From Sphaerosporella brunnea (Eukaryota; Ascomycota; Pezizomycetes; Pezizales; Pyronemataceae): a stretch of 64,000 nt of DNA. Where the stretch lies: contig VXIS01000019.1 of NCBI GenBank assembly GCA_008704415.1, positions 124,001 to 188,000 on the forward strand. Reading direction: 5' to 3'. A program made the position numbers and the translations under genes. The notes beneath the pieces were generated by a model, which saw only the letters and a list, made by a program, of their open reading frames with translations, was not told the DNA's origin and searched no databases. This document shows, piece by piece, positions 55,790 through 64,000 of the stretch (positions within the stretch are counted from its first letter, which is position 1; each line of letters opens with the position of its first letter).

Positions 55790-58096
55790 TTATTTGTCCG
55801 CCTTTCCAGTGGGGATGCAGAAGAACACCGCGGGCTTTCCATCCTTAGCCGGGCTATCACATCTGTAGTAACCCTTGCGCTCAAACTGCAGGATATCATC
55901 CTCCTTCACGTCCGCAATATTACAATCCGCGAACGCAACCTCCTTGAACTCGGTGTTTTTATTGACGAAGTCCTTGACGTCGTCGTCATCCTCAAGCTTG
56001 TCCTTGGTGATCAAGTAGTCAAAGTCGACGAGCTCAACGTCGACCAAGTTCTGGTCCTTGGCGAGCCAAGTAACCTTCTTCTTGGTCTTCTTAAAGTCTC
56101 CGTCAAGGTGCAGCTTAAGCCCAAGCTCCGTCACATCGCCCGCCGGATCGGGGCGCATGATCTTGGTGATGAAAGCGTTGCCCCAGCCCATAAGCGTGAT
56201 CTCCTCACCCTCTTCGAAAGAGCGAGCATCCGCCTGCTCGAGCAGAATGGAAGAGCCGAAGACAACCTTCTTCTTGCCAACAGCCTCGTTCTTGACGTGC
56301 TTGGGCTTCTCTTCAGTTACTGCAGGCTCGGGGGCTCCCTCCAGCTTAGCCGTAACCCTTAATCTGGTTAGTAGAGATAAATGCACAGGAAGGGGCAAGG
56401 ACTCACAATCCTGACTTGACCAAAGCAGTGTGGCGAGGTGAGACAGGGTCGATGACCTTCTTGTTCATGGCCCAGATGATGGTCCAGTCAAGGTTGACGA
56501 CGTTCTTGGAGGGTCCCTGAGACAGAATGAACTGCTTCAAAGCCTCAATGGTCATACCGCGTCTGCGGATGCCACGGACAGTAGGGAACCTAGGGTCGTC
56601 CCAGCCTCCCACAAGGCCCTCGTTGACGAACCACGCCAGCTTACGCTTACTGAGGACAGTCTTAATGAAGTTGAGTCTAGAGAAGTCCCAGACGTGAACC
56701 TTCCTCAGACCCAGGGCCTCAAGGAACCACCAGTACTGAGGGTTACGGTCACGGTATTCGATGGTCCTCAGAGCGTGAGTGACACCCTCGAACTCGTCGA
56801 CCAGAGGACAGGCAAAGTCGTAGGTGGGGTAGATCCTGTACTTGTCTCCAGTACGGTGGTGGGTCTCGGGGTTGCAGCGGTAGATGACTGGGTCACGCAT
56901 GGCCTTGTTGGGGTTGTCCACGGACATCTTTGCGCGCAAGCAGTTCTTGACACCCTCATCCGAAGCCTTGGACATCTCCGCAAAGATTCTCAAGTTCTCC
57001 TCGATGCTACGGTCGCGTCTAGCACTGGCAATACCGTCCATTCTCTCCTTACGCATCTAGTTGCAGTCAGAAAATGCATCACACGTTTGGGAACTCTTTC
57101 TTCCTCACCTGCTCCTGAAGAGTGTCATCACAGTACGCCTTGCCTAGCTTGATGAGCTGGACAGCCTGGTCATAGAGTCGGTCAAAGTGGTCACTGGTGT
57201 AGGTGATGACATCACCCTTGATTCCCAGCAGCTCAAGGTCCTTCAAGATGCTATCCTGGAACTCTTGCTTCTCCTTCGAAGGGTTGGTATCGTCGAACCG
57301 AATGATGAGCTTTCCCTTGTAGTGCTCAGCAAAGTACTGGTTCAGCATAGCCGCCTTTGCGTGACCGATGTGGAGGTATCCCGAGGGCTCCGGGGGAAAT
57401 CTGGTGACAACGCCCTTGTCAGTGTCCAGCAGACCGATCTCGAAGTTCGACTCCTTGCTCTTGGTCTTCTTCTTGTTGGTCAACTCCGCCTTGAAGGCGT
57501 CCACCACGCTTCCAATGCGGTCGATCGAGCCAATGTACTTGAACCACCGGACCAGGTTAGGCAGGTGGTTTCTACGGATAGCAGCGACGGCCTGGTTGTT
57601 CGCGTTGAGAGCGCCATAGACAACGACATCGGCGATGGTCTCGGAGTATCCAACAAGGAAAGTGCGCATACACAGATGGCAGTTGAGCTCCTCGAGGGCG
57701 GCGGAGGTGGCCTTGAAGTCCTTACCACTTAGATGGGTGAGACCGAAGGTGACCCAGTGGTTCTCGAGCTCGGGATTATAGCCGTTCAAGATTTGCGGGT
57801 AGGTTGCCAGCAACTTCTTGAGCACGGGCTCGGCTCCGTAGATGGTTTCCTCGCCCTCGAACTGGATTCCGATGGTGGAGGAGGGATTGGACTTTTCGAG
57901 GAGCTCGACGTCCTCGTAGACCACAGCGACGGGGGTGTCGCTGAAGGAAGCGTGGGTATTAACGACATTGCTGGCAATGAGTGCTGGGTAGAGATCGGCA
58001 GTGGGCGCCTGGCAATAAGTGTTAGCAGAGTAGCTCTTGGTACAAGAGATAAATTGGACAGACCTTCTGGGCGACGAGGAGGTTGAACTGCGGCAT
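55790..58096 (-). CDS. GUS1: Cytosolic glutamyl-tRNA synthetase
   Basis: This class I synthetase charges tRNA-Glu in the cytosol. Four exons (58096-58064, 58008-57109, 57056-56407, 56357-55790) give 716 aa, the usual fungal length. Residues 1-190 form the GST-like N-terminal domain that in yeast binds Arc1. The HIGH motif is in [20 protein letters not shown], and the KMSKS counterpart is LSKRKL. The tRNA-binding region includes [20 protein letters not shown]. The C-terminal beta-barrel anticodon-binding part starts after intron 3 and ends [11 protein letters not shown]. Intron 1 (55 bp) uses a GTCTGT donor, forced because [11 protein letters not shown] must join APTADLYP. It is divergent from SPB1, with 237 bp between starts. 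Confidence 0.95.
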
Positions 58097-58333
58097 TGTT
58101 ACTAGCACAACACAATGGGGTGTCCTCAGCAAAAGTGTTGGTGGTTGAGAACTCGTTCTTTGTTGAATCTTCAAGCCCCGCCATCTGAGTCAAAAGCCCC
58201 GCGCTAGCTGAATTCGGTTGCTTGCCGCATGTCAGTCTTGGCGCATGTCTCGTGAAATTTGAATTTTTGGCGTCACCCAGAACTTCGCAAAAACTGCAGC
58301 GCCAGCCCCGAGTTCAACCCACCCGCCGCAAAC
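58097..58333. promoter_or_regulatory. Shared divergent promoter GUS1/SPB1
   Basis: These 237 bp separate two translation-related genes, compatible with co-regulation in growth; no specific motif is claimed. Confidence 0.4.
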
Positions 58334-61030
58334 ATGGCTATCCAGAAGAAGGTACTGACTATCCCCCCACTTGCACGGATATCCATCAGGCAACCGCTAA
58401 CAACGAGTCTCCCCAGCATGGAAAAGGTCGTTTGGACAAATGGTGCGCAATTCCTCCTCCGAAATTTCTCTTCTTTCGCCGACAGCAGAGAAGGAGGGAG
58501 GATACTGACCTCAATCGCTTAGGTACAAACTCGCCAAAGAGAAAGGCTACCGCGCTCGAGCAGCGTTCAAACTGATCCAAATCAACAAGAAATACAATTT
58601 CCTCCAGAATGCTAAAGTGTGCGTCGATCTCTGCGCCGCGCCCGGTTCGTGGTGTCAAGTCGCGGCCGAAGTGATGCCGGTGAACTCCCTGATTATCGGT
58701 GTGGACCTTGCACCAATCAAGCCGATTCCCAAGGTCATTTCCTTTCAGAGTGACATTACCACTGAAAAGTGCCGCGCGACGATCCGGCAGCACCTCAAAA
58801 CCTGGAAAGCGGATGTGTTCCTCCACGACGGAGCGCCGAACGTCGGTACCGCCTGGGTGCAGGATGCATTCACGCAGTCGGAGCTGGTGTTGCAGTCGCT
58901 GAAGTTGGCGACTGAGTTTTTGATGCCTGGCGGAACCTTCGTGACCAAGGTTTTCCGATCGAGGGATTTCAACAACCTGATGTGGGTGTTCAACCAGCTT
59001 TTCAACAAAGTAGAAGCCACAAAGCCTCCGTCGTCCAGAAACGTCTCTGCCGAAATCTTCGTTGTGTGTCGCGGCTTCAAGGCGCCCAAGAAAATCGACC
59101 CCAAGTTTCTAGACCCGCGCAGCGTCTTCGAGGAACTGCCTGATGCGGCGCCAAACAACGAGGCGAAAGTTTTCCAGCCGGAGAAGAAGCGGCGAAAGCG
59201 AGATGGTTACGATGAGGGTGATTATTTGCTCTACAAGGAGGCGCCGATCAACGAGTTCATCGAGACCACGGATCCGATCCAGATGCTAGGTTCGCTCAAC
59301 AAGCTTTCCTTCGAGGAGAAGCCGAACGGAGACCTTGCAATCGCAGCCATCTCCAAGCTCCCCGAAACTACAGCCGAGATTAAGGAGTGCTGTCAGGATC
59401 TGCGAGTTCTGGGCAAGAAAGATTTCCGCAAACTCCTAAAATGGCGTCTATCAGTCCGGGAAAAGTTCGGGCTGACGAAAAAGAAGGCGTCGTTGGTGGA
59501 AGAGGCGGAAGTGGAGCCCATGGACGAGGAGATGCAGCTTGAGGCGGATCTGCAGCGGATGAAGGACCGCGAGATGACAGCAAAGAGGAAGGCAAAGAAG
59601 AAGGATAACGAGACGAAGCGGAAAGAAATCGTCCGGATGCAGCTGCACATGGGTGCGCCGATGGATATCGGTATGGAGCAGGAGATGGGCTCGTTGTTTG
59701 GTATCAAAGCGGTCGATAAGCACGGTGCGGATGCGATGAAGAAGGTCGCGAAGGGAAAGATGAACATGGTCGTGGAGGAAGACGACAAGCCTGGACACAA
59801 GGACCTGTACATGGGCGAGCTACTACCTGGCACTGAGGGCAGCGATGATGAAGACGAGACGGAGGATAGGCTGGAGGCGGAGCTGGATGAACTATACGAG
59901 CGATACCAGGAGCGGAAAGCTGAGACCGATGCGAAATACAAGGCCAAGAAAGCCCGCAAAGAGCACGAAGACGGTGAGTGGACCGGTTTCTCGGATGACG
60001 AGAGCGCGATGAGCGTCGATGGGGAAGACGATGAGGTCGTTGCACACGAGATGAGCAGCGATGACGACAGCGACGATGACGAGGAAGAGGGAAAGCAGCT
60101 CGTTAAGAAGCTGGACGGAGCGGACGTCAAGGGCGAGGACGGACTCAGTAAACGGGCAGCACTCTTTTTCGATCAAGACATCTTTGCTGGAATCAGTGAG
60201 GATGAGGAAGAGGAAGAGGAAGAGGGGGATGATGAGGGCTTTGACAGCGAAGGTGAAGACGAGGAGGAAGGGGAGGATGAAGAGGCAGATGATGTCGAGA
60301 TGAGAGACGCCGAGGCGGAGGAAGAGTCTGAAGACGATGGCATCGAGTTCGTTAAAGCCCCTAAGGAGGAACGATGGGATGCGGACGAGGAGCCCATGAA
60401 GGATGGCCGGCCAGGTACACCCACCCTCGCCCATCTATTGTCGCCCCACATCACCGCTAACAAGCCAAAACAGACATCGACGTTATCACTGCAGAAGCTA
60501 TGACACTCGCACAACAACTCGTCACCGGCGAAAAGACCAAACACGACGTAATCGATGACGGCTTCAACAAGTGGTCCTTCCGCGACCGCGACGGTCTTCC
60601 GGACTGGTTCTTAGACAGTGAAGACAAATACGCCAAGCCCATCAAGCCCATCACCGCCGCCGGTGCCGCCGCTATCAAGGAGAAGCTGCGCGCGCTCAAT
60701 GCGCGGCCGATCAAGAAGGTGGCCGAGGCCAAGGCTAGGAAAAAGCACAAGGCAGCGATGAAGATGGAGCGGCTCCGCAAGAAGAGCGCGCTCCTTGCTG
60801 AAGACGAGGGGATGACGGAGAAGGACAAGGCGCAGGCTATCTCGAAGATGATCTCGAAAGCCGCGAAGAAGAAGCCGAAGCAGCAGGTTAAGGTCGTCGT
60901 TGCGAGGGGCTTAAACAAGGGCCAGGGGCGTCCTAGAGGGGTAAAGGGAAGGTATAAGATTGTCGACGCGAGATTGAAGAAGGACGTTAGGGCGCAGAAG
61001 AGAGTGGCGAAGAAGATGAAGAAGAGGTAG
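58334..61030 (+). CDS. SPB1: AdoMet-dependent 27S pre-rRNA 2'-O-methyltransferase Spb1
   Basis: This nucleolar FtsJ-type methyltransferase modifies 25S rRNA in the A-loop and is needed for 60S assembly. Exons 58334-58351, 58417-58442, 58523-60414 and 60474-61030 give 830 aa. Two tiny exons build the conserved start [20 protein letters not shown]. The FtsJ core has catalytic Lys in [10 protein letters not shown], AdoMet loop [14 protein letters not shown], Asp in [10 protein letters not shown], Lys in [11 protein letters not shown] and Glu in [11 protein letters not shown], a complete K-D-K-E set. A DUF3381-like middle and strongly acidic runs ([14 protein letters not shown]) follow. The Spb1 C-terminal domain begins [20 protein letters not shown] and ends in a basic tail (KKMKKR). 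Confidence 0.95.
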
Positions 61031-61272
61031 TTGTAGGAATTGGTATCTTCTTCTAGTTGCGACGTAGATTTGCCTTTTGTTGTTGTACAATATGCACCCG
61101 TCACGGTTCATCAAAAGCTTGTTGGTTACTCCATCCGACTGGCCTGAGCAGTTTTTGATATCACATGACTTGTATTGTAAACGTAGGGTGGCTCGCCACA
61201 GTGGTTAGGGCTTTGATCGATAACTTGCGTACGCGTGACCAAAAACGATTCCCACCACGACCAAGTTTCAAC

Positions 61273-61810
61273 ATGGCTAAATTTACGCGCGGCAAAAAGC
61301 GCGCTTCCGCCGCCGCCGCCGCCTCGGACAAGAAAGCGTCGAAACTGGCACAATCACTCTCGCTCAGCGCGACAGAAGAAGCCGAGATGCGCGAGGCGTA
61401 CGAACTATTCCCGAACTCTGTGCGGCAGGCGTTTACGGCGTTGGGCATCGCTGCGCCCGAGGACATGCTGGAGGACGAAGACCGAATGACATGGGTGCGG
61501 TTTTTAGAGGTTGCAGCGCTGGCGAGGAGACAAGAGATGGGGGATGAGGTCGAGGAAGTCAAAGAGGCTTTTGGACTGTTTACGCAGGGGGATGAGATTA
61601 CGCTTGAGGATTTGAGGAGGATTAGGGGGGAACTTAGAGAGGATATTGGTGAGCAGCAGTTGCAGGAGATGTTGCTGGAGGCGAATGGTGGACGCCAAGG
61701 GAGGGGCGTGGATATGTGAGTTTTCTTTTCTCCCGGTTTTGGTTCTAGGAGGCTAAACTATGAGCAGACAGGCATTCGAGGGTGTGATGAGGAGGGCGGG
61801 AGTGTTGTAG
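61273..61810 (+). CDS. EF-hand superfamily (centrin/calmodulin-like) protein
   Basis: Two exons (61273-61715 and 61768-61810; 52-bp intron GTGAGT...GAGCAG) give 161 aa. A basic N-terminus (MAKFTRGKKRASAAAAASDK) precedes EF-hand-like helices: EEAEMREAYELFPNSVRQAF, MTWVRFLEVAALARRQEMGD, VKEAFGLFTQGDEITLEDLR, and a last hand completed by the second exon (IQAFEGVMRRAGVL). The calcium-binding loops are degenerate, so calcium binding is doubtful. A Rad33/centrin-like role in DNA repair is one possibility, but I cannot confirm it. It converges with LSM3. Confidence 0.7.
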
Positions 61811-62185
61811 ACAAGGCATAGATCGGGAAGCTGGCTGGGTATTTGTGGCATTTGGAGGAGGGGGTTTTTTTTTTCGTTAACTTGCTTGCTTCTTGGAGTT
61901 TCTTGTTCACGAGGTTCTGGTTCGGCTTGCACGCGGCAATAACGATTGAGGTATATTTGTAGCTGTCCGTAAAAATGCTTCGTCTGGCGGTGCCAATTAC
62001 AAAATCGCCTCACTTACAAACGCCACCAACTTCAAGTGCGTACATAGGGGAGAACTGTGTATTTGGAGGCGAACAGCCTCCCCAGCTTCAAAGTGGGCTC
62101 TTAGGTATACACAGTAAGTACTTAGTAAGTTGAAGTTGTTGCTCCGGCAGGCGGCTGCGGCTCGCGTTCGTTTTTAAGTTGAGAA
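61811..62185. other. Convergent 3' region EF-hand gene/LSM3
   Basis: No gene seen. A T run lies at 61866-61873. The stretch contains the 3' UTRs of both genes. Confidence 0.4.
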
Positions 62186-62635
62186 CTACGACTGCACCAG
62201 CGGCGAAACCAAAACGACCGAATCACCTGCGTAGCACATCCATGTTAGGCTATCCACAAATACCCCACGGCCATCTACTAACTACTCTCTTGGCGTACGT
62301 ACCTCTCACAAACAACATCTCCGAGTGCTTCTTGATCGTCTGAACGCTCTCGTCCTCTTCGTCATCGTTCACGACATATATGGTCTCCTCCACGTCTCCG
62401 AGCACCATGTTGCAATGCGAGTCGTATGCCTATACCATGAAATACTCAGTCAGCATAAAACAACCAAAGGCGCACCGATTGTGAGAGGTGAGGGGTAAGA
62501 GGGACGTACATGTAGCCTTCCGCGCAGTTCGCGGTCGCCACGGAGCTTGACAAAGACCCGTTCGTCAAGCGACAGGTGGACAAGGTCAAGGGGCTCGGAA
62601 ATTTGAGAGGTGGTGGTGTTATCTGGGTCTGTCAT
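62186..62635 (-). CDS. LSM3: U6 snRNA-associated Sm-like protein LSm3
   Basis: This is a subunit of the Lsm2-8 ring on U6 snRNA and of the Lsm1-7 ring in mRNA decay. Exons 62635-62510, 62429-62303 and 62226-62186 give 97 aa. Sm motif 1 spans [20 protein letters not shown] to [20 protein letters not shown]. Sm motif 2 ends in [15 protein letters not shown], with the RGD at the last splice junction. The introns are 80 and 76 bp, both starting GTACGT. Length and both motifs match the family. Confidence 0.94.
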
Positions 62636-63180
62636 GACTTCTCGATTCGTTTGAGGTGAGTGCTGTGCTGAAAGAGGAGGAGGGAGATGTTATGCGGAGT
62701 GTGGGGTTGCGGCTCGGTGGTTGCTTGGCGCAGGAGAATGAGCTGGTCACAAATTCAAGATAACAAAAGCTGTGGTATTTTATTGCTTTCTAGGTTCTTG
62801 CGGTATGCATTCTGGTCTGTGGGCGAGTGCGTGCTTGACAATGATTCTAAGTGACAGTGGTCTGGCGACCGGATGCTTAGTTGGTAATGAGGTGTGGGGG
62901 GGGGGAGAAGTGATAGAGAATTTGTATGCTATCATATCAGTACATAGAAGAAAGAAAAAGATGTGGGAATGACATTGGAAGAAGAGAAATAACAAAGGCC
63001 ATCCTACAAACTCCATCCAACGGTAATCATAACCAAACAACCAAAGCGAAAAAGTGGTATCGAAAGAAACGCTGCCCCAAACAAAAAACATCTTGCCCTC
63101 CTTCGTCTAAATGCACAAGAGCTGAAGCTACATGCAGTATCATGACACCTCATTCACTTAAACCCCCGAATAACAATCGC
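62636..63180. other. Intergenic, LSM3 promoter/CHS7 3' region
   Basis: No gene seen. A G run lies at 62896-62905. Confidence 0.4.
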
Positions 63181-64000
63181 CTAGTACCGATCACCATAGT
63201 ACCCACTCATTCGGCTGTCGTGGTAAGTGCTAGAGCCGCCATAATCGCTCTGGGGACCTTGAACATGACCATAGATAGTTTGTCGATGGTCAATCTCATC
63301 CAGCAGTGGCTCCTTGACTTCCCAGGTGTTCGTCTTGGTGCCCACACTGAATTCAAGATCTTCTTTGGTGATGGAGTCCCAGTACTGTCCGCACGTTAAT
63401 CAACCGCTCACGTGCAGGGCGTTAAAAGGACAAGCTACCTTGTAAACCATCATGACGGCGAGCAGGTTGCAGATGGTTGCGAAGAACATGCCATCAAGAT
63501 AATGGGACACCCCCTGGCAAATCTTTGAGCTGAAGACATACAGTAGAACTTGTCCGACCGCGAAAAAGAAGGCTCCGAAGGCGATGTCACCCAGTGGCCA
63601 TCGATCCTCCAGCGTACCAAGCACCAGCAAGATTTGACAGCAGACGTAGACGAATAGGAACAGCGCATTCACGATATACAACAACACAAACAGCGCCGTG
63701 GTCTTGGTCGGTCCCAAGCCGCCATAGCCCAAAAAGGTGCAGATCGCGATAGCGCCCGTCAGGAGGAACATTATGAGCGAACAAATGCGCATTAGCCAGA
63801 CCGAGAGCGTGGTTCCATCTTCATACACCTGGAACCCGATAAATCCGTTGATCAAGAGGCAGGTGCATGTGGCCGATGTCAATCCAGACTGCACGGCGAC
63901 AAAGTATGCATAGGTAGTGGAACCAATTGGGATGACTCCGGAGTCCAGGCAAAGCGAGCATATAGTGAGCAGCATGAAAAGGTAAAAGAAAGATGTTATC
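63181..64000 (-). CDS. CHS7: Chitin synthase export chaperone Chs7 (5' end outside window)
   Basis: This multi-pass ER membrane protein is required for exit of chitin synthase III (Chs3) from the endoplasmic reticulum. The visible exons are 64000-63439 (continuing upstream past the window) and 63384-63181; the 54-bp intron is GTAGCT...GGACAG. At least six hydrophobic segments are visible, e.g. [40 protein letters not shown] and [18 protein letters not shown]. The family tail [20 protein letters not shown] is intact. It is followed by a Tyr/Gly/Ser-rich C-terminus ending MSGYYGDRY. The N-terminal part and start codon are missing. Confidence 0.92.

Noticed and set aside
1..64000. CRISPR arrays, bacterial operons, rRNA operons
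   Set aside because: The spliceosomal introns and gene content are fungal; no regular spacer arrays or rRNA genes were seen.

Overview
The window reads as nuclear chromosomal DNA of a filamentous ascomycete (Pezizomycotina). Genes are separated by spliceosomal introns of about 47-106 bp with GT...AG ends. The products are typical fungal housekeeping proteins, including CHS7, GUS1 with a GST-like N-terminus, SER2, SPB1, an arrestin-related adaptor and a SAF1-type F-box/RCC1 protein. Base composition is moderate, with many homopolymer and microsatellite runs. Splice structures were worked out by hand from reading-frame continuity and family similarity; no transcript data or database search was used.

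Layout. 1-6.8 kb: YTH1 (3' end cut by the window edge) and RPC53 are divergent. An unknown nuclear-type gene follows, then a 1.07-kb fold-back element carrying duplicated helix-turn-helix-like coding modules, then an unknown basic/acidic protein gene. 6.8-9.1 kb: no convincing gene. 9.1-10.5 kb: SER2. 12.7-13.8 kb: an unknown three-exon gene. 15.0-18.4 kb: a divergent pair that I read as a thymine-salvage module, a thymine 7-hydroxylase-type 2-oxoglutarate dioxygenase beside an iso-orotate (5-carboxyuracil) decarboxylase-type amidohydrolase. 21.1-22.5 kb: an arrestin-related adaptor. 22.5-30.3 kb: a gene-poor repeat block (inverted repeat, degenerate ~250-290-bp tandem array, gag-like ORF). 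30.4-33.8 kb: EDC3 and TRS31, divergent. 34.0-37.9 kb: a mobile-element district (a SINE-like retroposon with a 15-bp target duplication, a 921-bp element with 51-bp terminal inverted repeats, and tandem copies of an exon/intron-like unit). 38.2-42.4 kb: a dense cluster of U-box cyclophilin, CCDC137-like gene and CSN5. 43.3-44.4 kb: two HNH-nuclease-family remnants. 45.1-47.1 kb: a CorA-type Mg2+ transporter. 47.1-50.8 kb: gene-poor. 50.8-52.9 kb: a SAF1-like gene. 53-55.8 kb: gag-like and SANT-like remnants. 55.8-64 kb: GUS1, SPB1, an EF-hand protein, LSM3 and CHS7 (5' end beyond the window).

How the genes relate. Several head-to-head pairs share short promoters: YTH1/RPC53, thymine hydroxylase/decarboxylase, EDC3/TRS31, CCDC137-like/CSN5 and GUS1/SPB1. 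Most are unrelated housekeeping neighbours. Only the 15.0-18.4 kb pair looks like a pathway unit, because thymine oxidised to 5-carboxyuracil by one product would be decarboxylated to uracil by the other. The least ordinary material is non-genic: the fold-back element with the same 11-bp deletion in both modules of one arm, the TIR element with its own small gene, and the SINE-like insertion about 110 bp from it.
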